Of a stretch of 64,000 nucleotides of DNA, positions 45,693-54,943 are shown piece by piece. Position 1 is the stretch's first letter, and every line of letters begins with the position of its first letter. The translations under genes and the position numbers were made by a program. The notes under the pieces were generated by a model. The model was given only the letters and a program-made list of their open reading frames with translations. It ran no database searches and was not told the DNA's origin. Source of the stretch: Planctomycetes bacterium MalM25. Its GTDB lineage: Bacteria; Planctomycetota; Planctomycetia; Pirellulales; Lacipirellulaceae. The DNA lies in the NCBI GenBank assembly GCA_007745835.1, contig CP036424.1, forward strand, positions 1,821,001 through 1,885,000, written 5' to 3'.

Positions 45693-46403
45693 ATGCTCAA
45701 TCGCATCTGGTTCTGGCTGATTGTGATCGGCGTGCTGTACGCGCCGGTGCGGTCGGTGGTCAGGCCCCTGGTCGGTTTTCAGCCCGAGTTGATCGTCGCC
45801 GAGGAGGGCGCCGAGCCCCGAGAGGTGACGCTCTCCGACCTGGGCAAGCGCGTGACCGAGTCAGCCATCGACGGCGCGAACGTGGCGGTGGATCTGCTGC
45901 TCAGCCTGATCGGGATCATGGTCCTGTGGCTCGGCCTGATGCAGGTCGCCAAGGACGCCGGCCTGATTGATGCGTTGGCTTGGTTGCTTCGTCCGCTGAT
46001 GCGTTGGCTGTTCCCCGAAGTGCCGGAGGGTCACCCCGCGCAGGGGGCGATGCTCATGAACATCTCCGCTAACGTGCTGGGGCTCGATAACGCGGCCACG
46101 CCCTTCGGGCTCGCCGCCATGAAGGAGTTGCAGGAGCTCAATCCCGATAAAGAGACCGCCACCAACGCGATGGCGACCTTCCTGGCGATCAACACGAGCA
46201 GCGTCACGTTGGTGCCGATTTCGGTGATCGGCTACCGCATCGCCGCCGGCAGCGACAACCCGGCCGGTCCGTTGGCCTACATCATGCTCGCGACGCTCGT
46301 GAGCACCCTGGTGGCGATCATCGCGGTTCGCACGCTCGCCAAGTTGCCGGCCTTCGCGATCAACCCCGCGGCAAGCGGTGCGGCTGAGGAGGAGGAGTTG
46401 TGA
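45693..46403 (+). CDS. spmA: SpmA-like nucleoside-recognition-domain membrane protein
   Basis: 236 residues with about five membrane helices. SpmA signatures are strong: NISANVLGLDNAATPFGLAAMKELQELNP, then ATNAMATFLAINTSSVTLVP. In Bacillus, spmA-spmB follow the DD-carboxypeptidase gene dacB and affect spore core dehydration; outside sporeformers the role is unknown. Here it lies in a wall-peptide gene series, 34 bases after the M14 gene, and overlaps spmB by four bases, so the two subunits are made together. A transport role is an inference. Confidence 0.9.
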   Translation: MLNRIWFWLIVIGVLYAPVRSVVRPLVGFQPELIVAEEGAEPREVTLSDLGKRVTESAIDGANVAVDLLLSLIGIMVLWLGLMQVAKDAGLIDALAWLLRPLMRWLFPEVPEGHPAQGAMLMNISANVLGLDNAATPFGLAAMKELQELNPDKETATNAMATFLAINTSSVTLVPISVIGYRIAAGSDNPAGPLAYIMLATLVSTLVAIIAVRTLAKLPAFAINPAASGAAEEEEL

Positions 46404-46969
46404 GCGGTTTCCCCGAAGCCTTCGTCGCCGGCGCCGAGATCGTCAGCCAATGGACGGTGCCTTGCGTGATCTTTATGATCGTGCTCGCCGCCAAGCTGCG
46501 CGGCGTGGCGATGTACGAGTCGTTTATTGTGGGGGCCAAAGAGGGGTTCAACGTGGTCATCATGATCATCCCCTACTTGGTGGCGATCCTCTTCGCGATC
46601 AAGGTCTTCCTCGCGAGTGGTCTGTTCGAGGACTTGAAGTGGCTGGCGGGCAAAGTGCTCGGATCGGTCGGTCTGGAGGGGCTGACCGAATCGTTCGAAC
46701 TGCTGCCCCTCGCTTTAACCAAGCCGCTGTCGGGCGGAGCCGCACGCGGTGTGCTCGTCGATCTTTTCGACCGCTTCGGACCGGACAGCTTCTTGGGCAA
46801 CACCGGCTCGTTGATGATGGGCAGCACCGAGACGACCTTCTACGTCCTGAGTGTCTATTTTGGTGCGGTTGGAATTAAGCGGTTCCGCCACACCTTGCCA
46901 GCTTGCCTGATTGCCGATCTGGCCGGTCTGGTCGCGGCGCTCTTGCTCGGGTGGTTGCTGTTCACTTGA
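46400..46969 (+). CDS. spmB: SpmB-like nucleoside-recognition-domain membrane protein
   Basis: 189 residues with about four to five membrane helices (TVPCVIFMIVLAAKL, VIMIIPYLVAILFAIKVFL, AALLLGWLLFT). Family blocks are YESFIVGAKEGFNVVIMIIPYLVAILFAI, then LLPLALTKPLSGGAARG and NTGSLMMGSTETTFYVLSVYFGAVGIK. GTG start overlaps the spmA stop. The pair probably forms one membrane complex. ldcA follows after 14 bases. Confidence 0.9.
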   Translation: MSGFPEAFVAGAEIVSQWTVPCVIFMIVLAAKLRGVAMYESFIVGAKEGFNVVIMIIPYLVAILFAIKVFLASGLFEDLKWLAGKVLGSVGLEGLTESFELLPLALTKPLSGGAARGVLVDLFDRFGPDSFLGNTGSLMMGSTETTFYVLSVYFGAVGIKRFRHTLPACLIADLAGLVAALLLGWLLFT

Positions 46970-46983
46970 CCCGGCCCGAAGAC

Positions 46984-47919
46984 ATGCAGCTGACCCGACC
47001 ACCCGCCCTGAAGCCCGGCGATGCGATCTCGGTCGTGGCGCCCGCCAGCTCGCCCCGCCGCGAGGCTTGTGACCGTGCGCTGGAGGCCCTTGCCAGGGCT
47101 GGCTACACGCCGAAGGTCTACCGCGATTTCTGCCAGCCACACGGTTACCTGGCGGGCGTCGACGCGGAGCGGGTCGATGAACTGGAGCAGGCTTTCCGTG
47201 ACCCGGACACCTCGGCCGTTCTTGCCGTTCGCGGTGGTTACGGTGTGGGGCGGATCCTGGACCGCATCGACTTTGGATTGCTGACCGAACGCCCCAAGAT
47301 TGTCTGCGGGTACAGCGACATCACGGCCTTGCACGCCGCGATCCAGCGCCGCTGCGGGATGATCTCGTTCCACGGCCCCAACCTGATGTCCGGGCTAGGC
47401 GATACGGACGACGACACCCAAGCCGAACGCGATGCGGCCCTCGACCTGTTCACGGGACGACGGGGTGAAGGCGCCGACTTGCTGTCCGGCGCCGCCACGC
47501 CCGCGACTCTCACCGGCGGCGTCGCCGAGGGGCGGCTCGTTGGCGGGAACCTGGCGGTGATGATGTCGCTCCTGGGGACGCCCGACCAGCCCGATTTCTA
47601 CGGCGCCATCCTCTTGCTGGAGGACACCGGCGAGGTCCCGTACCGGGTCGATCGCCTGCTCAACCAGCTCCGCATGAGCGGGCTCTTGCAGCGGATCGCC
47701 GGGGCCGTCCTCGGATACTTCAGCAACGCCGAATCCCGCCGGGGGCCTTCGGTCGATGAGGTCCTGGGCGAGTTTTTCGAGCCGTTAGGCGTGCCGGTGA
47801 TCACCGGGGCTCCGATCGGCCACGAGCACCCGAATCTGACGGCGCCGCTCGGGGCCCGTGTCCGCCTGGACGCCGACGGAAGCCGCCTGCTTCTGGATGA
47901 GGCGGTCGTCTCGCTCTGA
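46984..47919 (+). CDS. ldcA: L,D-carboxypeptidase (muramoyltetrapeptide carboxypeptidase)
   Basis: 311 residues. S66-family LdcA removes the terminal D-Ala from murein tetrapeptides on the cytoplasmic side. Catalytic features: RGGYGVGRIL, the nucleophile Ser in GYSDIT, a Glu in LLEDTGE and the His in GAPIGHEHPN, in the family order. No signal peptide, so cytoplasmic. ATG 46984 gives the family N-terminus (LKPGDAISVVAPAS). It lies 14 bases after spmB and supports the recycling reading of the series. Confidence 0.93.
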   Translation: MQLTRPPALKPGDAISVVAPASSPRREACDRALEALARAGYTPKVYRDFCQPHGYLAGVDAERVDELEQAFRDPDTSAVLAVRGGYGVGRILDRIDFGLLTERPKIVCGYSDITALHAAIQRRCGMISFHGPNLMSGLGDTDDDTQAERDAALDLFTGRRGEGADLLSGAATPATLTGGVAEGRLVGGNLAVMMSLLGTPDQPDFYGAILLLEDTGEVPYRVDRLLNQLRMSGLLQRIAGAVLGYFSNAESRRGPSVDEVLGEFFEPLGVPVITGAPIGHEHPNLTAPLGARVRLDADGSRLLLDEAVVSL

Positions 47920-48056
47920 CCGCTCTCTTTTTACGGTTCTGGCGTTCGTTGCGCGGGGGCGAGCATCCGCAGCGCCCCCGGGAGCTAGAGGCCGCTCGTC
48001 CTTTCATCTAGGTTCGGAAGCTGGAAACCCAGGTCCCCCGGGCGAGCGAACTACCG

Positions 48057-49127
48057 ATGGACGCCAACTCGACCCCGTCTCCCAAGATCGGCGGCAGCCG
48101 GATCGTCATCCTCACCGAGGGGAAGACCGACCCACTCACCGCCAAGACGGCGAACGTCCTGCTCCGCTACCGGGGCGAAGACGTCGTTGCCCTGCTCGAT
48201 TCAACCCAAGCGGGCAAGACGGCCGGCGAGTTGCTCGGCGTTGGCGGCGACACGTCGGTGGTCGCTTCGCTCGACGAGGTGGACCGGCCCGACACGCTGC
48301 TGATCGGCGTCGCGACCGCGGGAGGGAAGATCCCCGCCGAGTGGCGCCTGCTCTGCCACGACGCGATCACCCGCGGCATGAGCCTGGTCTCGGGTATGCA
48401 CGAGTTCTTGTCGGACGACAGCGACCTGGTCGCCGCCGCGGCCCAGGCGGGGGTCGCTATCCACGACGTTCGCAAGAACGACGAGAAGCAGGTCGCCACT
48501 CGCACCGGGATCACCGAGGACTGCCTCCGCATCCTGACCGTCGGGCAGGACTGCTCGGTCGGAAAGATGGTCACCGCCCTGGAGATGGCCCGCGGCCTCG
48601 GGCGGCGAGGCGTCGATGCGAAGTTCGTCGCCACCGGCCAGACCGGCATCCTCGTCGAGGGGGACGGACTGCCGATTGACTGCGTCGTCTCTGACTTCGT
48701 GAACGGCGCCTGCGAGAAGCTTGTTCGCGAAAACCAGCACCGCGAGGTGATGGTGGTCGAGGGGCAGGCGACGATCACTCACCCGCGTTTTTCCGCCGTC
48801 TCGTGCGGCTTGCTGCACGGCGTGAACCCGCACGGCTTGATCCTCGGCTACGAAGCGGGCCGCACCCACATCCGAGGCATGGACCACCTGCCGTTGCCAC
48901 CGCTGCGAGCCGTGCTGGAAGCGTACGAGCACCTCGCGTCCTTCGGCGTGCCGGCGAAGGTGATCGCTATCGCGATGAACAGCCGACGCCTCAACGACGA
49001 TGAGGCCGAAGCCGAGCGCGAGCGGATGCGAGGTGAGTACGGCCTGCCAGTCGCCGATCCGATCCGCCACGGACCCGATGAGCTGAACGACGCCGTCTTG
49101 GCGCTGAAAGCTGCTCGTGCAACCTAG
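48057..49127 (+). CDS. DUF1611 protein, probable D-glutamate N-acyltransferase type
   Basis: 356 residues. An N-terminal alpha/beta domain (about 1-145) is followed by a P-loop-like domain with VGQDCSVGKMVTA (Gly-rich loop and Lys), then VVEGQATITHPRF and GYEAGRTHIRGM. DUF1611 members have been reported to work with an enolase-superfamily racemase to recycle D-glutamate through an N-acyl intermediate (from memory of the DgcN/DgcA system; not checked here). The epimerase gene follows with an 11-base overlap, which supports a joint role. Whether the substrate here is D-Glu or the L-Ala-D-Glu dipeptide is unknown. Confidence 0.8.
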   Translation: MDANSTPSPKIGGSRIVILTEGKTDPLTAKTANVLLRYRGEDVVALLDSTQAGKTAGELLGVGGDTSVVASLDEVDRPDTLLIGVATAGGKIPAEWRLLCHDAITRGMSLVSGMHEFLSDDSDLVAAAAQAGVAIHDVRKNDEKQVATRTGITEDCLRILTVGQDCSVGKMVTALEMARGLGRRGVDAKFVATGQTGILVEGDGLPIDCVVSDFVNGACEKLVRENQHREVMVVEGQATITHPRFSAVSCGLLHGVNPHGLILGYEAGRTHIRGMDHLPLPPLRAVLEAYEHLASFGVPAKVIAIAMNSRRLNDDEAEAERERMRGEYGLPVADPIRHGPDELNDAVLALKAARAT

Positions 49128-50193
49128 CCAACCGCACAACGTGATCGAACTCGCCACCACCGCCTACCAGCTCCCTCTGAAGCACGTCTTCACGATCGCG
49201 CGGGGCTCGACGACCGTCCGCGACACGCTGATCGTCTCGCTCTCGTCGGGCGGGCAGACCGGCTACGGCGAGGCGACGGCCAACTCGTACTACAACGCGA
49301 CAATCCCCGAGCTGCAGGCAGACATTGAGGGCGTCACTCCGCTGCTGGCCGAATTCGACGCGACGGAATACAACTCGACGGAACCCGACACGCTGATTGA
49401 TCGGCTCATCCCTCGCCTGGCTGAGGCGTTGGGCCAGAAGTCGTTCGCTCGGTGCGCACTCGACCTCGCTGTCCACGATCTGTGGGGCAAGCTGCGCGGC
49501 GAGCCGCTCTGGAAGCTGTGGGGACTCGACCCTGCCGACGCGCCGACGTCCAACTACACGATCGGCATCGATTCGATCCCCAAGATGGTCGAGAAGGCGA
49601 AGGAGGTTGCCGATTGGCCTTTGCTCAAGATCAAGCTCGGCACGGAAGAGGATCTCGACATCGTTCGCGAGCTGCGACGGCACACAGACGCGGTCTTCCG
49701 GGTCGATGCGAACTGCGGCTGGACCGCTGAACAGACGATCGCCTTCGCGCCGGAGCTGAAGGAGCTGGGCGTCGAGTTCATCGAGCAACCTCTGCCGGCG
49801 GACGACCGCGAGGGCGCCCGTCGGGTGCGTGAAGAGTCGGCCTTGCCGATCATCGCTGACGAGAGTTGCGTCGGCGAGTCGGACGTGGCCCGATGCGACG
49901 GCCACTTCCACGGAATCAACATCAAGCTCACCAAATGCGGCGGCCTCGCGCCCGCTCGCCGGATGGTCGCCGAGGCCCGCCGGCTCGGGCTGCAAGTGAT
50001 GGCGGGTTGCATGACCGAGTCAACGGTTGGCATCTCTGCGCTGGGCCAACTCGCTCCGATGCTCGACTACGTCGACATGGACGGCGCCGCGCTGCTCGCC
50101 GAAGACATCGCCGACGGCGTTCGCGTCGAGGCGGGGAAGGCGCACTACCCGGACCGGGCCGGTTCGGGGATCGAGCTACTCACGAATCTTTGA
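49117..50193 (+). CDS. Dipeptide epimerase, L-Ala-D/L-Glu type (enolase superfamily)
   Basis: 358 residues. The enolase-superfamily layout is clear: KIKLG (catalytic Lys), metal ligands in DANCGW, EQP and ADES, then NIKLTKCGG (second catalytic Lys) and a C-terminal DMDGAA. In murein recycling this enzyme turns L-Ala-D-Glu into L-Ala-L-Glu. Starts with GTG 49117, inside the 3' end of DUF1611. That coupling also allows an N-acyl-D-glutamate racemase role. Confidence 0.9.
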   Translation: MQPSQPHNVIELATTAYQLPLKHVFTIARGSTTVRDTLIVSLSSGGQTGYGEATANSYYNATIPELQADIEGVTPLLAEFDATEYNSTEPDTLIDRLIPRLAEALGQKSFARCALDLAVHDLWGKLRGEPLWKLWGLDPADAPTSNYTIGIDSIPKMVEKAKEVADWPLLKIKLGTEEDLDIVRELRRHTDAVFRVDANCGWTAEQTIAFAPELKELGVEFIEQPLPADDREGARRVREESALPIIADESCVGESDVARCDGHFHGINIKLTKCGGLAPARRMVAEARRLGLQVMAGCMTESTVGISALGQLAPMLDYVDMDGAALLAEDIADGVRVEAGKAHYPDRAGSGIELLTNL

Positions 50194-50224
50194 GACCGAT
50201 TTACCCTGAAGCAAAGCAAGCACC

Positions 50225-52294
50225 ATGAGCAAGCACAACACCTGGCTGGCGGTTGCGGTGGCGATCGCGGTGGCGGCACCGGCCGTCGCCAAGGAATCGG
50301 CGCAGGACGCCTTGGCCGCGGCGCTTGGGCCGATGCTCGAATCGCATCAGGGCGAGGTGACGGTCGCGGTCAAGCACTTGAAGACCGGCCGGACCTACTT
50401 GCACAACGCCGACAAGCCGATGTCATCGGCCAGCCTGATCAAGGCGCCGGTGATGCTTACGGCGTACCGGCTGGCCGCCCTCGGGCAGCTTTCGCTCGAC
50501 GATCCGGTCACGCTACGCGAGGAGGACAAGGTCCCCGGCTCGGGCCTGCTGACACCCCACTTCTCCAACGGGATCCAGGTCCCGCTGAGGGATGTGATCC
50601 ATCTGATGATCGCCTGGAGCGACAACACCGCGACCAATTTGGCCATCGAAGCGATCGGGCGTGCGAGCAAGCTCGAAGGCGAGACCGACGCCGCTCGTGG
50701 CATCGCTGAAACCAACGATCTGATGGAGAAACTCGGTTATGAGAACATTAGGCTCAATTCGCTGGTCTACCGAGGCGACACCACGATCGCACCCGATCGC
50801 AGCGAGGCGTACGGCCTCGGGCTGATGTCCGCCGCCGAGACGCTCGACCTCTTCGAGAAGCTTGCGAAAGGCGATCCGGGTGACGGGATCGATGACGCGG
50901 TGGTCGAGGCGTATCGCGCCGAGATGCTCGATCACCTCCGCGCCTGCCAGTACAACGACATGGTTCCGCGATACCTTCCGAAGGGGACCGTAGTCGCCCA
51001 CAAGACGGGCGGCGTGTCCAACGCCCGTTGCGACGCGGGCCTCATCGAGTCGCCAACCGGCCTGATCGCTTACTGCGTGATGACCGACGAGAACGCCGAC
51101 CTCAGCTGGGAGGAGGATGCGGCGCCACACGTGCTGATCGCCCAGATCGGGAAGGCGGCTTACGACTACTTCACCCAAGGCGCCGGGGCGGTCGATGCGC
51201 CGCGCGTGGCGCGGGTGCTCCGCATGGGTCAAGAAGACCCACTCGTTGTTCCGCTGCAGCGCACCCTCAACCGCCGGGTGAAGCCGAGCCCCAAGCTGGC
51301 GACCGACGGCGACTACGGGCCGAACACCCAGAAGGCGGTGAAGGCGTTTCAGAAGCAAGCCAAGATCGCGGTGACCGGCGAGGTCGACGCGGCGACCTGG
51401 AAGGCGCTCGGGCCCCTCGCGATGAGCGACGACCCCGTCCCCCCGCCTGCCGAAGCCCTCAAGGACTTGTCACCGCTTCTGCCAGTGGACCCGCTCGGCC
51501 AACCGGTCACGACTTGTCCTGCTTGGGCGATCGCCGACGGCGAGACGGGCAAGCTGCTGTGGGGCAAAGACGACTCGGTCGTGCGCGACCCGGCGAGCAC
51601 CACGAAGATCATGACCGCCCACCTCGTCTGCCGGTTGGCCCAGCAGGACGCCAAGGTGCTCGACGAGGTTGTCACCTTCAGCGAGCGCGCCGACAAGACC
51701 AGCGGTTCCACCGCCGACCTCCGTGAGGGCGAGCAAGTCAGCGCCGGCGAGCTGCTTTACGGCCTGATGCTCCCCTCGGGCAACGACGCCTCGGTCGCCT
51801 TCGCCGAACACTTCGGGGCCCGCTTGCCGGGTGAAGAGGGCGACACGCCCTACGACCGGTTCATCGCCGCCATGAACGCCGAGGCGAGGCGTCTCGGCAT
51901 GAACGAAACCGGCTACCGCAACACGCACGGCCTCACCGCCGAGGGGCACGTCACCTCGGCCCGCGATCTGGTGAAGCTAGCCCACGCGGCGATGCAGGAC
52001 GGGACCTTCCGCGAAGTCGTCGCGACGCGGCGCTACGCGACGACCGTCTCCTCGACCACCGGTTACCAGCGGAACGTCGTCTGGAACAACACCGACCAGC
52101 TGTTGAAACGCGAGGGCTTCTACGGGGTGAAGACCGGCACCACCGGGCCGGCTGGGGCATGCCTCGTCTCGGCGGGTGAGCGCGACGGCAAGCCGTTGTA
52201 CGTCGTCGTCCTTGGCGCCAACAGCGGCAGCAACCGCTACCTCGACGCCCGCAATCTGTACCGCTGGGCCTGGAATCAACTGGGAGCCAAGTAA
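50225..52294 (+). CDS. Exported fusion: class A-like serine hydrolase, peptidoglycan-binding domain, D-Ala-D-Ala carboxypeptidase
   Basis: 689 residues with a signal peptide ending AVA-K near residue 22. N-terminal hydrolase (about 30-315): SLIK, SDN (AWSDNTATN), HKTGG. Middle (about 335-395): PG_binding_1, with LQRTLNRR and GDYGPNTQKAVKAFQ. C-terminal S11 peptidase (about 430-685): STTK, SGND, KTGTTGPAGACLV. Two penicillin-binding-type active sites and a wall anchor in one chain is unusual. Likely periplasmic trimming of stem peptides. TAATG: the stop overlaps the dipeptidase ATG. Confidence 0.88.
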   Translation: MSKHNTWLAVAVAIAVAAPAVAKESAQDALAAALGPMLESHQGEVTVAVKHLKTGRTYLHNADKPMSSASLIKAPVMLTAYRLAALGQLSLDDPVTLREEDKVPGSGLLTPHFSNGIQVPLRDVIHLMIAWSDNTATNLAIEAIGRASKLEGETDAARGIAETNDLMEKLGYENIRLNSLVYRGDTTIAPDRSEAYGLGLMSAAETLDLFEKLAKGDPGDGIDDAVVEAYRAEMLDHLRACQYNDMVPRYLPKGTVVAHKTGGVSNARCDAGLIESPTGLIAYCVMTDENADLSWEEDAAPHVLIAQIGKAAYDYFTQGAGAVDAPRVARVLRMGQEDPLVVPLQRTLNRRVKPSPKLATDGDYGPNTQKAVKAFQKQAKIAVTGEVDAATWKALGPLAMSDDPVPPPAEALKDLSPLLPVDPLGQPVTTCPAWAIADGETGKLLWGKDDSVVRDPASTTKIMTAHLVCRLAQQDAKVLDEVVTFSERADKTSGSTADLREGEQVSAGELLYGLMLPSGNDASVAFAEHFGARLPGEEGDTPYDRFIAAMNAEARRLGMNETGYRNTHGLTAEGHVTSARDLVKLAHAAMQDGTFREVVATRRYATTVSSTTGYQRNVVWNNTDQLLKREGFYGVKTGTTGPAGACLVSAGERDGKPLYVVVLGANSGSNRYLDARNLYRWAWNQLGAK

Positions 52295-53502
52295 TGACAC
52301 GGGTGTTTCAACTGCTGGCTTTCGCTTTGCTCAGCGCCTTTACCTTCTCGGCTCACGCCGAAGAGCGTGGGCCGATCGAGGTCTCCGAGGAGGCCTTGCA
52401 GCTGCACAACTCGTGCTTGCTGATCGATGGCCACAACGACTTGCCGTGGGAAATCCGCACGAAGGGATCGAGCAACTTCACGAAACTGGACATCTCGCGC
52501 CCGCAACCGAGCCTGCAGACCGACCTGCCGCGAGCCCGCGAGGGGGGCCTGAAGGCGCAGTTCTGGAGCGTCTGGGTTCCCGCGGAACTCGACGGCACGG
52601 GCAAGGCCTTCTCGACCACGCTCGAGCAGATCGAGCTCGTGCGGCTCATGCTCGACCGCTACCCGGATGACCTCGAGTTTGCCGATACCGCCGATGACAT
52701 CGAGCGCATCGCCGGAGAGGGGAAGATCGCTTCGCTGATCGGCGTTGAAGGAGGGCACTGCATTGAGGAGTCGCTCGGCTCGCTCCGCAAGCTGCACGAG
52801 CTGGGCGCTCGTTACATGACCCTCACCCATGGCGACACGATCTCGTGGGCCGATTCGGGGACCGACGAGGAGCGGAACGGCGGACTGACCGAGTTCGGCC
52901 GCGGGGTGGTGAGCGAGATGAACCGCCTTGGCATGATGGTCGATATCTCGCACGTCTCGGTCCAGGTCATGCACCAAGCGATCGACACGAGTTCCGCGCC
53001 GATCATCTTCAGCCACAGCTCTTCCCGGGCCGTAGCGGACCACCCTCGCAACGTCCCCGACGACGTCCTCCGCCGGCTGCCGGAGAAGGACGGCGTGGTC
53101 ATGGTCAACTTTTTCAGCGCGTTCGTCGTGCCGGCGGCGGTCGAGAACTACGCCACGCTCTTCAAACTCCGCCGCAAGCTCCGCGAAGAGGGCCTCGACG
53201 AGGGCGCCGTCAGCTCGCGGGTTGCCGAGTGGCGGGCCAAGAACCGCATGCCAAAAGGAACGATCCACGACTTGCTCGACCACATCGATCACATCGCCGA
53301 GGTCGCCGGTGTCGAGCACGTGGGGATCGGCTCCGATTTTGACGGCGTGAGTGTCCTTCCCGAGGGACTGGAGGACGTCGCCTGCTACCCGAGGATCACG
53401 CAGGGTATGCTAGACCGTGGATACACGCCCGATCAGATCCGGGGCGTGTTGGGAGGCAACCTCTTGCGTGTGATGCGCAAGGCGGAAGCCGTCCGCGAGT
53501 GA
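52294..53502 (+). CDS. Membrane dipeptidase (M19, renal-dipeptidase type)
   Basis: 402 residues with a signal peptide (MTRVFQLLAFALLSAFTFSAHA), so exported. Zinc and catalytic residues are visible: HND in IDGHNDLPW, Glu in GVEGGHCIE, His in DISHVS and FSHSS. M19 enzymes cleave dipeptides including L-Ala-D-Glu-like or D-amino-acid-containing ones. One-base overlap with the upstream fusion gene implies coupled translation. It may release free amino acids from wall dipeptides (inference). Confidence 0.92.
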   Translation: MTRVFQLLAFALLSAFTFSAHAEERGPIEVSEEALQLHNSCLLIDGHNDLPWEIRTKGSSNFTKLDISRPQPSLQTDLPRAREGGLKAQFWSVWVPAELDGTGKAFSTTLEQIELVRLMLDRYPDDLEFADTADDIERIAGEGKIASLIGVEGGHCIEESLGSLRKLHELGARYMTLTHGDTISWADSGTDEERNGGLTEFGRGVVSEMNRLGMMVDISHVSVQVMHQAIDTSSAPIIFSHSSSRAVADHPRNVPDDVLRRLPEKDGVVMVNFFSAFVVPAAVENYATLFKLRRKLREEGLDEGAVSSRVAEWRAKNRMPKGTIHDLLDHIDHIAEVAGVEHVGIGSDFDGVSVLPEGLEDVACYPRITQGMLDRGYTPDQIRGVLGGNLLRVMRKAEAVRE

Positions 53503-53527
53503 CCCCCGCACGCCTGCTGAGACGGCG

Positions 53528-54943
53528 ATGGCCCTCATCGAAACGACCCCAAACCGGCACAACCGAGCCGACGAAGCGCTTGTCACCGCGCTCCGCCAGC
53601 TCGTCGGCGCTGAGAACGTGCTGACCGAGCCGGTCGACGTCACGCCTTACGCGTTCGACGGCACCGCCGCTTTAAAGCAGCGTCCGGGCTGCGTCGTGCT
53701 GCCGCGTGAAGCGAAACACATTGCGGCGTGCGTCACCACCGTGACCGCCGCGGGGGTTCCGTTGGTGACTCGCGGTAGTGGCACCGGGTTGTCAGGCGGT
53801 AGCGTGCCGCTCGACGGGTGCGTGGTGCTCGGGCTGAATCACCTCGATAGCATTCTGGAGGTCGACACGGCGAACCTGACGATGCGGGTCGAGCCGGGCG
53901 TCATCACGATGCGAGTCGATGAGGAGGCCGCCAAGCACGGCCTCTTTTACCCGCCCGACCCCGGCTCGCAGAAGATCAGCACGATCGGGGGCAACGTCGC
54001 GGAGAATTCGGGCGGGCTGCGCGGTCTCAAGTACGGCGTCACACGCGACTACGTCATGGGGCTTCGAGTCGTCTTGGCAGACGGCCAGGAGGTCTGGCTC
54101 GGCAACCAGTGCGTGAAGGACGTCGCCGGCTACAACCTGAAGGACCTGTTCATCGGCAGCGAGGGGACGCTCGGCGTGGTGACGGAGGTCCTGCTCAAGC
54201 TCCTCCCACGCCCCACCGCCCGTCGGACGATGGTGGCTCAGTTCAGCGAGATCGGCGCCGCGGCGCAGGCGGTCTCGGACATCATCTCGCGAAAGATCGT
54301 CCCTTGCACGGTCGAGTTCCTCGACCAGACGACGATCCGCTGCGTCGAAGACTTCGCGAACCTCGGCCTGCCGATCGGAGCGGCCGCGCTTTTGCTCTTG
54401 GAGTCCGATGGCCACCCCACGGTGGTGGAAGAGGAGACCGAGGCGATGCGTCAGGCGCTCGCGGACAACGGCGCCACAGGCATCGAAGTCGCCAGCGACG
54501 AGCACGAGGCGGAACGCCTTCGCACGGCCCGCCGAGCCGCCTTTTCGGCGCTCGCCCGCGTGAGCCCGACGACGATCCTCGAGGACGTGACCGTCCCCCG
54601 CAGCGAGCTGGCCGATATGGTCCGCTTCATCGCCGCGTGCGCGGATCGACACCGACTCCGGGTCGGCGTCTTCGGCCACATGGGCGACGGCAACTTGCAC
54701 CCGACCTTCCTCACCGACGAGCGGGACGAGGAAGAGATGCCCCGTGTCGAGGCGGCCCTCGCCGAGATCGTCGACGAGACCCTCCGCCGTGGCGGCACCA
54801 TCACGGGCGAGCACGGGGTCGGTCTGGCTAAGAAGCCGTTCCTGCGTCAGCAGCTGGGGGACGCGAGCTACGAGCTGCTGGGTCGAGTCAAAAGGTCGCT
54901 CGATCCCGAAGGCCTCCTGAATCCGGGCAAGGTCTTCGATTGA
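53528..54943 (+). CDS. glcD: FAD-linked 2-hydroxyacid oxidase, GlcD/D-lactate dehydrogenase type
   Basis: 471 residues. An FAD_binding_4 domain (about 45-220; VTRGSGTGLSGGSVP, NVAENSGGLRGLKYG) and an FAD-oxidase C domain (about 225-470; ending EHGVGLAKKPFL and DPEGLLNPGKVF). Family members oxidise glycolate or D-lactate and pass electrons to a partner Fe-S protein. Next to the MurQ island, D-lactate released from MurNAc-6-P is the likeliest substrate, but glycolate cannot be excluded. The stop overlaps the next start. Confidence 0.9.
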   Translation: MALIETTPNRHNRADEALVTALRQLVGAENVLTEPVDVTPYAFDGTAALKQRPGCVVLPREAKHIAACVTTVTAAGVPLVTRGSGTGLSGGSVPLDGCVVLGLNHLDSILEVDTANLTMRVEPGVITMRVDEEAAKHGLFYPPDPGSQKISTIGGNVAENSGGLRGLKYGVTRDYVMGLRVVLADGQEVWLGNQCVKDVAGYNLKDLFIGSEGTLGVVTEVLLKLLPRPTARRTMVAQFSEIGAAAQAVSDIISRKIVPCTVEFLDQTTIRCVEDFANLGLPIGAAALLLLESDGHPTVVEEETEAMRQALADNGATGIEVASDEHEAERLRTARRAAFSALARVSPTTILEDVTVPRSELADMVRFIAACADRHRLRVGVFGHMGDGNLHPTFLTDERDEEEMPRVEAALAEIVDETLRRGGTITGEHGVGLAKKPFLRQQLGDASYELLGRVKRSLDPEGLLNPGKVFD

